A stretch of DNA of 64,000 nucleotides from Albula goreensis (GCA_022829145.1 CM040764.1:14669670-14733669), one strand, 5' to 3'. Shown: positions 37,801-47,735, counted from the stretch's first letter. Made by a program: numbers and translations. The notes: generated from the sequence alone by a model not told the origin.

Positions 37801-38429
37801 GACTAACCGGTGTTTCATACAAACTTTAAAGATTATGTTTCTTATTACTTAAGAAAAACATGCTTAGCCTATAAATCGGTTACAAACCACCATCATGTAG
37901 GCTAATCAATAAGACAAAAACGGCCCAGTTTACTACATGTGACGAAAATACATAGTGCAGTGGCAAGGAAAACACTCAGAGCCAAGCATTTAAATCGGCG
38001 TGAAAGAGGGCAGTGAAATTCGGTGGAGCCCTCAAAATGTGAGAAATGGACCGCTACTAACAGCGCTCAAGTCCGGTGACAACCCAGCTGAGAGGGGAGT
38101 AATTTCAACTATAGAGGCGTAAATTCTTTCAACTTCTGGCCGTTTACTTATTCCTTCCATTATTACAAGCGTCCCTCTCCAAGCTAGCTGGCCATTTTCC
38201 TTGTGTTTACAACACCGTTTGTATTCTCTGTAGTTCGGTTTGAACTAGTTGTTTGAGTGTTGACTTACCTCAGGGTAACCGTGTCGCCTTGTCTACTGAC
38301 CACAGTATCCACGAGCGTATTCTCTCCAGTCCGTCCAGCAGGTAAACAGGAGGGCAAGAAGCAGGTAAGACTGACAATCAAACCAGTGAGCGACTGAACA
38401 GAAAAACACGCATCCCGCCCGGCAACCAT
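6582..38429 (-). CDS. negr1: IgLON family cell-adhesion protein, NEGR1-like (partial, last exon missing)
   Basis: Six exons join in phase: 38429-38269, 30093-29855, 16716-16591, 14581-14450, 7958-7844, 6730-6582 (922 nt, 307 codons plus one base). The product has a signal peptide (about residues 1-31) and three Ig domains with cysteine pairs C55/C115, C157/C200 and C240/C291. Sequons NRS, NVS, NMT and NYT are seen. Known family role: IgLONs are GPI-anchored neuronal adhesion molecules that regulate neurite outgrowth and synapse formation. The segments [17 protein letters not shown] and PAFEWY and the conserved intron phases favour NEGR1 over LSAMP, NTM, OPCML and IGLON5, though the Ig1 stretch EYSLRIQKV also fits LSAMP. 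Compared with remembered mammalian NEGR1, Ig3 is about three residues shorter. The C-terminal GPI exon was not found in 1-6581. Family assignment is firm; orthology to NEGR1 rather than a fish-specific paralogue is inference. Confidence 0.85.
6735..7430. repeat. Compound satellite: 11 copies of a 28-bp motif separated by (CA)n
   Basis: The motif gccctctggttagcctgg followed by actggttaca occurs near 6758, 6818, 6899, 6948, 7040, 7114, 7168, 7217, 7292, 7346 and 7395, with (CA)n of different lengths between. Copies near 7114-7217 and 7292-7395 form a duplicated block of about 180 bp, which includes a shared gccttctgg variant. The array fills most of the intron between exons 5 and 6 and starts within about 25 bp of the exon 6 acceptor. 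On the sense strand the spacers are (TG)n. Confidence 0.92.
7844..7958 (-). CDS. negr1: NEGR1-like exon 5: first half of third Ig domain
   Basis: This 115-bp exon runs from acceptor CTTCTGCAG|ACCCG to donor AACG|GTGAGC. It encodes (Y)[27 protein letters not shown] (cysteine 240) and RGTK. The peptide was too short to stand out as an open frame; it was found through the downstream family motif PAFEWYxG. Relative to remembered mammalian NEGR1 the segment before the cysteine is about two residues shorter. Confidence 0.88.
7982..8136. repeat. ~42-bp tandem repeat, 3-4 copies, just upstream of exon 5
   Basis: The unit aggactacactgactgcagt followed by gctttccaccaatcataag recurs three times (near 7987, 8029 and 8071) plus a partial copy. 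It begins about 25 bp upstream of the exon 5 acceptor in intron 4. Confidence 0.7.
8845..8995. mobile_element. Teleost-type dispersed repeat (SINE-like), degenerate
   Basis: The stretch reads ggcatttttcctctttattt, then gacagttacagttgagagag and acaggaaatgcagggaggag, then ggggaagacatgcagtgagg and ctagctgaactcccagg. This resembles a very common fish genomic repeat (tttatttgacaga...gagagacaggaaa...gggaagacatgcag...gctgagctaac). The match is from memory; the element class is uncertain. Confidence 0.5.
11714..12010. repeat. (GT)n microsatellite with imperfect GT-rich flank
   Basis: A perfect (GT) run spans about 11714-11788. It is followed to about 12010 by interrupted gtgtgtttgagtgtgcgtgt-type repeats with an internal period of roughly 30 bp. 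Histidine/threonine-rich minus-strand frames here are artefacts. Confidence 0.9.
13231..13950. repeat. 78-bp minisatellite, about 9 copies
   Basis: The unit is cctgagcattccctggcctc, agacagcactgcgctcggtc, agtctcttactgccacagcg, acacagagcacatttaac. Several copies carry internal deletions, at about 13300-13400, 13520-13570 and 13820-13880. Because 78 is a multiple of three, one plus-strand frame stays open for 331 codons starting upstream at 12963; that frame has no protein-family resemblance. Confidence 0.92.
14450..14581 (-). CDS. negr1: NEGR1-like exon 4: second half of second Ig domain
   Basis: This 132-bp exon runs from acceptor CTTGACAG|CAATG to donor AACT|GTGAGC. It encodes [19 protein letters not shown] (cysteine 200 in the family motif [11 protein letters not shown]) and closes with LRVTVN. 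The final T supplies the first base of Tyr220, completed in exon 5 to give the family junction VNYPP. Confidence 0.9.
14865..16034. repeat. 46-bp minisatellite, about 25 copies
   Basis: The unit is gatagctgcactgcagcatc, agggattataactctaatgg, gttaat. Copies are highly uniform apart from tataac/tatcac variants and a few indels around 15020-15060 and 15120-15150. Each unit contains the near-palindrome gctgcactgcagc. Two degenerate copies lie outside the array at 16181-16275. Confidence 0.95.
16035..16470. repeat. Local tandem duplication, two ~200-240-bp copies
   Basis: The first copy (about 16035-16165) reads tctgtaaaacatcacttaag, then tgaccttttcctggaaa, cacttctggcagctg and a GT-rich end with tatgtgagtctgt. 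The second (about 16278-16460) reads tctgtaagacatcagttcag, tgaccttttcctggaaa, agaagtgtcag, agctgctgtgtgg and tatgtgagtctgt. Each is preceded by 46-bp repeat units, so the satellite was part of the duplicated segment and expanded only on one side. Confidence 0.7.
16591..16716 (-). CDS. negr1: NEGR1-like exon 3: first half of second Ig domain
   Basis: This 126-bp exon runs from acceptor CCTTGAAG|TTCCACC to donor TTAG|GTGAGT. It encodes [17 protein letters not shown], then NVSLFC (cysteine 157) and [20 protein letters not shown] is the diagnostic NEGR1 stretch; LSAMP has VPPKISNIS and OPCML VPPQIMNIS. The split of Ig2 at this point is the usual IgLON intron position. Confidence 0.9.
19800..19995. 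mobile_element. Dispersed fish repeat fragment (ttagctggtgctcttatcca type)
   Basis: The start ttagctggtgctcttatcca, gaacagctaacaaaatga resembles the widespread fish repeat beginning tttagcagacgctcttatcc and agagcgacttaca. The downstream part (ctcaactgagctgccaggta near 19958) fits its usual end. Identification is from memory and the copy is diverged. Confidence 0.45.
21732..22022. repeat. Diverged ~55-bp tandem repeat, about 5 copies
   Basis: The motif tctttagttagcc(a)cagagtga, then atgtcactgtttctgctg, recurs near 21732, 21818, 21857, 21902, 21950 and 21985 with substitutions and unequal spacing. It lies just before the 32-bp minisatellite. Confidence 0.6.
22128..22816. repeat. 32-bp minisatellite with 96-bp higher-order repeat, about 21 copies
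   Basis: The unit is gtttggggtgaattctggca followed by gtgttgcagtat. Three variants (ending gtgttgcagtgt, gtgttgcagtat and gttttgcaatgt) recur in fixed order in the middle of the array (about 22330-22560), giving a 96-bp higher-order unit. All three minus-strand frames are free of stops in the consensus, so a 280-codon frame (22939-22097) runs through it with a 32-residue period. Confidence 0.95.
23151..23225. repeat. Short tandem repeat, 3 copies of ~30 bp
   Basis: ggtctccatagtgataaatt, ggtctccatagcaataaagt and ggtctccatagtaataaact follow each other with about 30-bp spacing. Confidence 0.7.
23341..23495. repeat. ~66-bp tandem repeat, about 2.3 copies
   Basis: Two long copies of ctcttccactactcactcct, ctcatgcactactctgctgc, tactcacacctccaattccc lie at about 23370-23500, with a partial copy before them. 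The region is C/T-rich. Confidence 0.65.
24854..24938. repeat. (TG)n microsatellite
   Basis: An almost pure TG run with a single gcgcat interruption near 24917. Confidence 0.95.
29855..30093 (-). CDS. negr1: NEGR1-like exon 2: first Ig domain
   Basis: This 239-bp exon (residues 54-134) runs from acceptor TTTTCCAG|GTGCTAC to donor AAAG|GTACAC. It encodes [17 protein letters not shown] and then [19 protein letters not shown], the B-strand and F-strand cysteines of an IgV/C2 fold with the family DEGxYTC motif. NRSS is an N-glycosylation sequon conserved across IgLONs. A small insertion (VITGGGNKH) sits where mammalian NEGR1 has a shorter turn. Confidence 0.9.
31757..31836. repeat. (CA)40 microsatellite
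   Basis: An uninterrupted CA run of about 80 bp; the sense strand of the surrounding gene carries (TG)40. Confidence 0.95.
32855..33050. mobile_element. Possible DNA-transposon fragment
   Basis: The phrase ggtgccaataattctgacac near 32853 and gggtgccaatagttctggtg near 33017 resemble terminal sequence common to fish Tc1-like or related elements (ggtgccaataattttg). The two copies are in direct orientation about 165 bp apart, so this is not a simple inverted-repeat element. Confidence 0.35.
34205..34475 (+). pseudogene. LINE reverse-transcriptase ORF C-terminal relic and 3' tail (CR1/L2-type)
   Basis: From about 34240 one plus-strand frame reads [11 protein letters not shown], stop, [39 protein letters not shown], then a stop near 34419. 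The [10 protein letters not shown] and FKSSLD motifs are the typical end of CR1/L2-like LINE proteins. The trailing gggccgaatggcctgttctc and atgttctta match the short repeated 3' end of such elements. One in-frame stop shows decay; the copy is 5'-truncated, as is usual. Confidence 0.75.
38269..38429 (-). CDS. negr1: NEGR1-like exon 1: start codon, signal peptide, start of Ig1
   Basis: The ATG lies at 38427-38429 and 53 codons plus two bases follow before a strong donor (AG|GTAAGTC). The peptide starts MVAGRDACF, has a hydrophobic core [12 protein letters not shown] and a probable cleavage region near SCLPAG. It ends RQGDTVTLR, matching the family motif (v)RxGDTAxLR just before the first Ig cysteine. 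The minus-strand frame is also open upstream, but this is the only ATG that places a signal peptide correctly. The phase (AG|G, Arg54) matches the next exon. Confidence 0.8.
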
Positions 38430-39000
38430 TATTCCCTATTTCGCGGGAATGCCTTGCTATTTCTCCTGAACCAAAAAAAAAAAAAAAAAAACCTGAACGG
38501 TCTTTCTCCTGGGTCGTCCCACCCTGAAATCCCGGACAGAGAGGGAGTTTTCCAGGTTGTTCCTTGTCAAAGCCCCGCTATGTGAGAAAGTGATTCGCAC
38601 ACCATCTAGTGAGGAGATGTGAAATACAAAAGATCCCAACCAACAGACAACCCCCAGGCTCCGATCTTGTTGCCATGCGGCCGTTTCCCAGGCAACCCCG
38701 TACCAGCAGCCGCTGATGGAGCGGCTGAAGCTCGGAGCTAGGTATCGGTAAAAACAAAACAGCCCGAGAACCATTAAAGATATCGATTGAGGACTGACCC
38801 TCATACTGAGCTTTACGCTGAAAATTATGTCAGGGGTCCTTTCAGATATACCCATGCAAGATATAAACCTTATAGCACTGAGCAAAGCAAAATATTCAGG
38901 TAAACAGTAATGAAAATAAAATCTATTGTGGAACTGTAAATGAAAGGTGCGCAAAATGTAGAATATTAAGCAGGTATTGGCATAGCATTTACATGTATTA
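38430..39000 (-). promoter_or_regulatory. negr1: Probable 5' UTR and promoter region of NEGR1-like gene
   Basis: The 300 bp upstream of the ATG are richer in G+C and CpG than the surroundings (for example ccgcccggcaacc and tttcgcgggaatgcc). A run of 18 A (T on the sense strand) sits at about 38473-38491, probably in the leader. No TATA box at a convincing distance and no clear transcription start could be fixed, so the limits are approximate. Confidence 0.4.
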
Positions 39001-40224
39001 GGTTTTTATTGTGCCTTTGTGGGTCAAGGGATTGAATAATATGTAAATACAGTGTCAAAGGTACATACTGTATCTAAAGGGGCACAGAATAACTGTCACT
39101 GGAGTAAACCCTGCAAGGAACATCCGTTGCACCTTCAGTGATTGTTTCCATGAGGTAACCAGTGCAATGAAGAATCATTGCTCTTCATTTAACACTTGCT
39201 TTCTTCAGAGAACAGAAATATACCACAATGATGCTAGTTTGTAGAGAATGTGGAACATTTCCTTCTTTATGCTGCACACATTGAGGCTCAGTGTGGGTCA
39301 GCGTTGTTTTCAGAGCTGCTTTGAAACAGTTGCTGTCAGTTGAAACTCACCCTGAGACAGTCTGTGGTTGTGTCATTCTTCACACCCCCTTATACTTCCA
39401 CTGTAGCTGTTACAGTGGTAAAATGATTCATTTTTACATGGTTTATTACTCCTGCCAGATAAAGGCTTCTGTCTGCCAGCCACCTTTGTGTGGTTCATTA
39501 TCTTTATACAAGCCAAGAAGTGGAAATATTTACAATACTCCTGTGTAGCTAACAAACTGTTTATCTATTATACAAGTTAATAACTTCCCCTAGGGTCAGA
39601 TGAATCAGCCATTGAGACAGAGGAAAGTTATTGACAATTAGGATGACTCTAAAATTAAATAAATGGAATCACATGGGGTGTAATTTGCTAAAATGATTTC
39701 CCACTAAAATGTATATGAGTAATAATAAGATGCCATGCTTTAACTCAGAAAAAAAATCTGCCACAAGCACAATCAGAGTAGCACCTTCCAGAGGGGAAAG
39801 GAACAAGCCAACTATTGTTTTTTTAATTTCACATCTTTTTCACCTGGTAGGTTAAAAACAAAGTTTATGAATCATATTGGGCCAGGAATGTGAGGGATTG
39901 TGTAGCCAGTCAAACACAGGCAGTGATACGGAAAGATGTGGAGAGACAGTTTTGTAGTAGTTTGACCAGGACCTTACTCTTTGGAAATATGCCATAGAGT
40001 CCCATGTGACCACTGTGAATCTGTGTCCATGTTTAGCACCTCATCCAAAGGCTGGGCCATAAGCGACACAGCAGAGTGCTCCACCACTGTGCCGAGGCAT
40101 TGGAGTTCTGTTTTTTTCTGGGGGGAGGAGCACCCCATATGGGCACAGCATTCATTTCTTACAGCAGTTTTCCAGAAGGTTTCCCATCTGTGTACTGACC
40201 AAGCCTACCCCTGCTTAGCCTCAA

Positions 40225-40400
40225 CAGTTTGACATAAGAAGGAAGGGGTATAGGGTAGTATGGTTGCTTAGCTTCTGAATTTTGACATGAGATAAGCGCA
40301 GTATGGTGTGGCTTTGTAGATTCTGAAGTTTTACATGAGAAGTGTACAGGGTAATATGGCCCGCAGCTTCATTAGATTGACATGAGAAGAATACAGGATG
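40225..40400. repeat. Diverged ~55-bp tandem repeat, 3-4 copies
   Basis: ttgacataagaaggaagggg, tttgacatgagataagcgca, tttacatgagaagtgtacag and ttgacatgagaagaatacag are spaced 45-60 bp apart, with a shared statement of gggtaatatggc and gcttctgaa between some copies. Confidence 0.55.
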
Positions 40401-41599
40401 CAATAGCAGCTGGTCAGCATCACAGATCTGCTTCAGCCAGACAGAGTTTCTGACCTTATCAGCAGAGGGAACAGCTGGTTGAAGCTGCAGCTCAGCCTGC
40501 GGATTTCTCCAGCGCACAGTGGTGGAGGAAATGTTCGTCCATCTTGTGTGGGTTGGCCTGAGATGCAGGTTGTGTCTCAACAAACATATGATGTGTGCTG
40601 ACCACATGTTCATACAGGGATAGGAAACAGCTCAGATGCCAACTCTACATTGAGGGATGCCTGGTGACCCAGAGCAAGGAACCAAATAATATCAGGTTGA
40701 GAAGTATCAATTCAGCATGAGTAAGGGTTATTACAGCACCAGAATCTTGAACTTCAGTTAAGTACTATTTAAAATAGTAGTGGTAAATCATACTCAATGC
40801 CTCAAAAAGAAAAAGCTTTGGCACAAAAAAATATCTTTTGACACAGTCACCATTATGAATAAATTACAAGTTCATTCCTAAGGAGCATAAACTTTGACTC
40901 AGTTTTAGTCAGCTGGCTCCAGTATACTTATCTTGCATTGAAAAATCAGAAAATGTCAACATTAAAACCACCACTAGTATTGAACGTGACCATTTCTAGT
41001 GAAAGAAAATGATGAATCTGGTACCCAAACATATCAGCCCATGGAAACCCTCTCCCACAATCTCAGGAGGAGGAAGCCATTTCACATGCCTCCTCCAAGT
41101 CACAAGTCAACTGGCCCTTGCTTTGTTCACATTGCAGATGCATCACCAATCATGTATCGCCAGTGTTATCAGAGTAATATGAACTCACCATATACTTGGT
41201 CCATTCTCCAATATACCTAACTGTCCCACACTCACGTAACTTGAAGTAGAGACTTAAAGTCATTTGACTTATACAAAACTGTTTCTTTTCAATGTCTGAA
41301 AGTTAGATGTCTGTGGGGAGGGGCACACTCATCCCCCATAACAGTACTGACAGCACACCTTTTGACTGAAATGATCAGGTTTCCATGGGCCCTGCAGCTT
41401 TCAGGAAAATGTGAGATTGCAAATTTCTCAAAATTGCACATTGATCAAGTAAACAATTAGGCATTGTTGATGTCTGTTTGGCTTATGTTTTTAAAGTAAA
41501 GAACGAATGGGCCCCTTATTTTTTCAAAATAGTTCTCACTTGTCAAATTGTAAGATTGAGGCTTACAATTGGACCCTCTTCCATTATATTAATATGCAC

Positions 41600-42480
41600 C
41601 AAACATCACCGACACGTGTGGATGGCTTTGCTAGTAAATAAATGATCAAAGCACAGGGAATTTCTTTTGGCTGGTCCACAGGATTTGGAGTGATTGAAAT
41701 GAAGATCTCTACATTGGCTGTACCCCCCATGCACTTTTACCAGTTGAACCGCTTTCATCAGCTGTTGGCTGTGGAGCAGATTCAGCAGGTGGTTGCAGTG
41801 CAGAGCCCTGTCTGCCGATATGTGTGCTACAAAAACTTCAGCAGGAAAGACACTGCTGTTGAGTGGGAACAACGCTGTTTTTCTGAACCAGTTTGGGAAT
41901 TTTTCCACTGAGGCAATTTTCCTCCATGCCACTGAAAACAAATGAAATAAAAAAAATGTTTAGGGCAACCACATGCCAACAGTCTCCTGGCTCCACCTCC
42001 AACCTGCCTCATTCCAGTTATGCTTGAGGCCTCTGAACAGCTTTCTGTCAGCTGGCTGGCCTGGAGTGGATGAGTGGTATGAAGCAGATAGCACATGACA
42101 TGAATGTTGTGCTTCTTTGTTAGGAAAAGGAGCTCCATCATAAAGGAAATGGCTGCTGTGGCCATCCATGTTTAGAATATGGGGTCTGTTGTCACCTTTT
42201 GTTAGCCTCACCACAAACATTTTCCCCCCACTTTTTCTATGAATAGCTCAGCATTAATCCAGCTATTTTCTGACACCTTTAGGATGACATTATAAGGGGA
42301 GTCAGAAAGCCACTCTTTTATTTGCCTTTTCCCCTTTCAGTTATTCATAATTGGGACATGCAATCCAGTGGCATTACGGTATGTTAGATCTGTTATGATT
42401 TCCCCCTTCTCCCCTGTGGTGATCTCCCATAACCCTATTGAAACTGAATTTGTCATGTAGACCTGATTTGTGATCAGTCT
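41600..42480 (-). pseudogene. Pogo/Tigger-like DDE transposase relic, frameshifted
   Basis: Reading the minus strand from high to low coordinates gives pieces in shifting frames. EKGEIITDLTYRNATGLHVP (about 42415-42355) resembles the GExVTVL...GxxxPP block. ILNMDGHSSHF (about 42179-42147) holds the conserved DGHSSH with a catalytic Asp. NIHVMCYLLHTTHPLQ (about 42106-42061) matches the H-x-L-xP-HTTH-LQP block. WFRKTALFPLNSSVFPAEVF (about 41890-41830) matches the C-terminal GFRKTGIFP block. At least two frameshifts and several stops separate them, and the N-terminal DNA-binding part and terminal repeats were not seen. The element is dead. Confidence 0.7.
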
Positions 42481-42540
42481 CATGATGGACTGTAAAGAGG
42501 TGACAGGTAAGATATCGCCACAATAAAGGAGCTATAGGCT

Positions 42541-42900
42541 GACCCTGAATCAGTCAATCAAATGTATCTGTGTAGCACATTTCATACATGTTTTATATAG
42601 GTGCTTCACAATAAACAGTAAAACAATACAACTGAGTAAAACAAAACATCAGATCTGTAGACAAATAAAAACACTGGCATGATAATAAAAATAAGTAAAT
42701 AGTGTTTGATGAACATTACAAGAAGGTATGTTTTAATTTTGCTATTGTCCACATACTCTGCTGCCTTTAAATTCTTTGGGAGGGTGTTCTACAAACAGGG
42801 AGCCTAGTAAACATGGAGAATTATGGCTTTTTGCATCATGGTTTACCTGAGAATCAATAGGTATTGACAGAACGGACACCGTCACTATCGAGTATCTAAA
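42541..42900 (+). mobile_element. Teleost-type dispersed repeat (atttgtatagcacattt family)
   Basis: The start caatcaaatgtatctgtgta, gcacatttcatacatg, then gtgcttcacaataaacag resembles the common fish repeat tttatttgtatagcacattt...aaagtgctttacaa. The later phrase gggagggtgttctacaaaca, gggagcctagtaaacatgga fits its usual continuation (gggagactgttccataattt...ggggc). It abuts the pogo-like relic. The assignment is from memory. Confidence 0.55.
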
Positions 42901-44689
42901 CTCCTGCCACATTTTTTCAAATGGGAAGGGGAAGGAGAACCAGTAGTAGAAGGCGAGCTTGAGTGCCAGATAGGACCGAGTTTTAAAGTGATCAGAAGGG
43001 ATGAGTATCCATGGATACAAACTCTGGAGTCAGGTCCAGCAGACCCAGGTCAGCAAGCAGCCACCACGTGATCTTGGGGTCATCGTCCTGCATGTGGGAT
43101 TCAGATATGATCTTTGGGTTGGTTATTTTCCTGCATGTTGACTGTGTAAGACACATTCTGTGATCTACCTTCAAGGTTTTTGTACATGTTTTCATTTCCT
43201 CCTCATTAAACCCGGTAAGCATTGTAAATCAGTGGAAGAAAATGTAATAATTGCCCTTTAAGAGCAAGAATTTGATGGAACATAAATGTCGATATATTCA
43301 GTGTAGAGATGTGTACCTGTTCAGAGAAAACAATAACTCAGGAACCCTGCAGGCAGCTGTGAGGAGACAGGTAGATCAAACAGTACAGCTGATAAAAGTC
43401 AAACTTATTCCATGCTCGATTCCCCCGTCCTTCTCCCCCATGCTTGTGTATGTCACCTGGTTGTATGGTACATTTGTTGGTTTATTTCCTATGCTGGTGT
43501 TCATATTGTGTTGTTATTGTAGAAAATATCATCAGTAAGCATAGTTCATACAGACACACACAAACGAATGTGGAAATGAATCAGTTTATTCAATTGTGTA
43601 TCAATCAGTCTTATACATTTTATAAAATTAACAGTGTTACTTAAACACTTTCATTGTGATTCTAAATTTAATAAAAATGTTAACAGAGTGCTTTGGTATC
43701 TAACAACTTTTTGTGGGCAGAGAGGAAGGAACAATCAGAAATGACAGCTTTGTCACCTTTGATAAGAAATGCTTTCTCATGTTTACAGAGCGTTAAACAA
43801 CATATTTTCTTGAGCAATAATAATTTCCCTGTATAACCTAGGCTTGCTTGGCTTTGTTTTATATATGAGCATGCCAATATGCAGGGGTGTTAAGCAAGAG
43901 CAGAATCTCTTCATAGTGGTACCTGTGGCTGTGAAGACTCGGAGATGTTGGTGACACACAAAATACAGAATTTTGTGCCGACCAGAGCTTGCCATTCTTT
44001 TTCTAAGTTAGACATGGGCTCCTGTCTCAAGTGGGTTTTTCAGTGTAATATTGCACAACCACAATTTTACATTTTCTTCATTGTTCTTTCTGGAGGGATC
44101 CCAGGCAGAGCTGTGTTGATTGCCCTTCGTGATTGCTGTCATTACCACTCACCCTCGTATGTTAAGGGGTGTGCCATTCACAGGAAAATCAAAACTATTG
44201 GTTTTCATTATCCGGTCATTAAATTTCAAACGAGTACTCCAATATCTGGATAATCATTTCAATCTCTACTCTTTATACATATCTCAGCATCCTGCCTTGC
44301 CTTAAAATGTCTTAAAAATGGATCACACAGTGTAACCCAGTCTTTGTAAATGGCTTTCTGTTTTCCTGGACCTAATATAAGGTTTTGCCTTGCTTTTGTG
44401 AACATACAAAACCATTTCTCTTTATTTACGATGAGACCTGATCGCTCTGTTCAGAGGCTTTAATTATAAAATCATGCACTGCTGCTGACAAGAATGTTTC
44501 ATGGAGAATGATTTGAAAGTGTTTTAGCTTCTACAGGGTGTCAGTAAGAGACAGCTCCCCTTCTTTCCACACTCCTGAGATTATTAAAAATATCTGCAGG
44601 CCAAATAATGCAAAACAGAATAAAGCAGCCTTTTACTCTGATAAAAATCAGTGGTTAAAATGTCCCCTCAGAGATACAGATTTACTGAT

Positions 44690-45020
44690 ATTTAGCATTA
44701 GCGGCAGTGAAAACACTCATATTTAAAATAAGTGCTTGTTGGATGTGCTTGTATTTACGAATGCTCCCAGTTAGCATTAGTAACCATATAATGTATACAT
44801 ATTTATCGTTCGCACCAGTAGAATCGGCTCATATTTATATTTATGTTTAATATGGTCATATTTAGCATTATCCAGAGTAGAACAGAGTCATTTTTAGTTT
44901 TAGCACCCGTAAAACACTGTTAATGTTACCGTAAGCACCAATAGTATAAGCTTGTGTTCATTATTGGCGGACAATAGAAGACAGTAGAATGGGCTCATAT
45001 TTAGCATAAGCAGAGGTAGA
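44690..45020. repeat. Diverged AT-rich tandem repeat around catatttagcatta
   Basis: tgatatttagcattagcggc, ggctcatatttatatttatg, ggtcatatttagcattatcc, gagtcatttttagttttagc and ggctcatatttagcataagc recur at irregular 40-130 bp spacing, each followed by a (a/g)cagtagaa-like phrase. Confidence 0.5.
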
Positions 45021-47618
45021 ATATGTTTATATAAACCAGTAACCAGTCAAATATACTCAAAGATACAATCGTATATGCTGTTACTTAAAATCAGCTGTGG
45101 TGGAAAGATGCAAAAATAGCAGTAGAAGATGCAGTAGCCCCCAGTTGTTATATTTTCATATTTCTCCATGTTTCCATTGTTCTTGCCTTATGCTTTCTGA
45201 CTGTGATAATTCACCTCATGGTCAATGTCTCCCTATGACAGCAGAACTTTTTTTTATCTATCAAGCAAGGATTTTCTCCTCTTTGTCTTGGGCTGATTTT
45301 TATACTACTTTTGTTTTTTTCAGGGGTTTGTATTTAAAAAGGTGGATTTAAAAAGCCCATTAAATGACATGAAAAATAACCACCTGGCCGTGCATGAAAG
45401 AGCCGTAATTGGACTGACTTCCCTTTCAGTGAGTGCCTTCATTTGTGCTGATTTGGAGATGAATGCAGTTTTATATGGACGAAAACCACTAATTTTAGTT
45501 CACAGAATAATCAGAGACACAGGAAACATAATTCTACCTTAAAAGGGAAAAGCTGTCTTTCCTTTGGCTGTCCATAGCCTTCTTTGAGTAGGTTTTGTGG
45601 AGTGGTTATAACTGACACTTAAATCAGTGCTTAAATTCACAATACATTGACATGAGTGTTTTGCTACATTTTCTGAAAAAAAATATTTGTTTAATTAACC
45701 TATTTCTGATCTTTCAGTCGAACAGTCTCAAACATAAATTGCCTTGAGGTTAAAAAAAAAGTTTTCCTTTGCAGTTTGACTGTAGTTAAAATTCCATTTT
45801 GATAGGCATTTCATTTGCATCTTGCATCAACAACTTAATGTGCTTTTCCTTTATCAACTACTGCTTTTGTCTTTGAGCGTATTTCTAAACATGATAAGAG
45901 GAGTACAGGCTCTTTGTTAGGTGAGTGACTGGATTAAGGTGAATCTTGTTTATAACCGTGCCATGCTAGCCCTTAATCCCATTCTCATGGCACAGTTACC
46001 ATAGAAACAGGAAAACTGGGTGAAAAATACAATTACATAAGTGTTCACTCCATTAAAAAAAAAACTTTTACATGGGCCGATAGAGATACTCATCACTCAA
46101 CAAGGTCTTCTCTGTGATACAGATAGACGGAAAGCACTATAAGCACTGATACCTATGTGATTAATAATGAACTGAATTATGAATGATTGATTACCCTCAG
46201 CTCCAAATCACTGTCAGGCAACGTGCTGCCCTGGGTATTGGTTTAAACCTTTCAATCCTAGTTCCATGTTGCACCGTTTTATGGAAAACCAGCTGAGAAC
46301 GTTTGGTACCCAGGACGTTTCTGAAACATTAGAAAATTTTGGATAAACCTTTCAGGCACACACATCCGTTCATACATTTCTGTGGATGTCATGAGTGTAA
46401 CCATCAGTGGTTGTTTTCAGCGCAAACTCGCCTTGAAGAATTTTCTGTGACTTTGAAAGAGAATATTTGAAACGGTATGTTTTGAGACTGCAGAATGTTC
46501 AGATCATAATATTATTTCACAAACCAAATTGTTCCCAAATGTTCTTGAAATATTTCTGTTAATTGGATAAGCATCATCAGAAATCATATTCCAACAGCAG
46601 ACATGAAAGCAGTCCATTATGTGAAACCCTTATGGCACAGCACTCTGTATATACAGAAAATCTACTGTGCTCCAAGTGGACAGGATTCATTGTGTCTAAT
46701 GACATTGAAAAAAATATTAGCTTAGAGTTATGGAGCAGTTTTTAGGTTGTAGGCATGTGGCTGAAGATGGTTTAGCACTCCTTGTGTAATATAGCTTGTA
46801 GTATTGGTTAATTAATGAGGAGTTATGGTTCCGTTCATATTAGTCAATCTGCTATTAACCAGGAGTTGTGGTTCATTATATGTTAGTTAATCTGTTAAAC
46901 ATATTGTGTCATTAACCAGAAACAATACTTACCACGTGCTGCCTATTCCACTAGTGATGAGGTGATTGAAGGGATATTTAACATTATTATATTTTTAAGC
47001 CTTTGCAAACTTTTTAAATGTTGTTTTAAAATCTAGAATGAGACATTTAATGGAGCAATTAGCAAAGTGCCAGCTGATTGGGCTCAGATAACAATTGAAC
47101 TGTGAGCAAGTGGTGGGTGCACCATCCATGTATATCACTTTTATGTATATCATAGAAATATATGAACTATCTCTTTAGCTGGTGTTTGCCTATTTTTACC
47201 TGTTGAGGCTGATCAAATTGCTGTCTTGCCAATGTGGGCCTCTAGTTATGGCCAGTAATGGCAATTCAATGTCTTTTTGCCTACACCAGTGACATTTATG
47301 CATAAATGCCCGCAGCTTAGCAAAATGTCTACAAAAGTTGTCTACTTGGTGTTGGAGTGAGATACAGGAACAGAGCAGTGTGGTGTCAGAGTGAATTGCA
47401 GGACCCATTCCAGTTTGGTTGCGGGTTCTAAGGGGAAACTTTGTTTGATGATCCTGTGTTAATTGGGCCCTGGGGAGGCGGAGTCCCTGAGAGGAGGAGG
47501 AGAAGGTCAGACTGCCAGGGATGCTGATCTCAGCTCCCTCAGCACATCCCATAATAACCAGCAGGGAAGAGTCCAGCAGTGTGGAGCTTACGCCACTGCT
47601 GTGATGGCCTAACATTAC

Positions 47619-47735
<117 letters not shown>

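Larger units (their letters stand above)
30094..38268 (-). other. Intron 1 of NEGR1-like gene (8.2 kb)
   Basis: No exon supported. It holds a (CA)n tract at 31757-31836, a possible DNA-transposon fragment at 32855-33050, and a LINE 3' relic at 34205-34475. Two GC-richer, CpG-containing islands (about 35780-36020 and 36760-36970) stand out from the AT-rich surroundings. The stretch 37140-38260 is AT-rich and looks unique. Confidence 0.6.

Noticed and set aside
38457..38954. 165-codon minus-strand frame over the IgLON leader
   Set aside because: It passes through a poly(T) run coding poly-Phe, has no family resemblance and overlaps the likely 5' UTR.
41642..41911. Plus-strand 89-codon frame
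   Set aside because: It is the opposite-strand shadow of the pogo/Tigger-like transposase relic.
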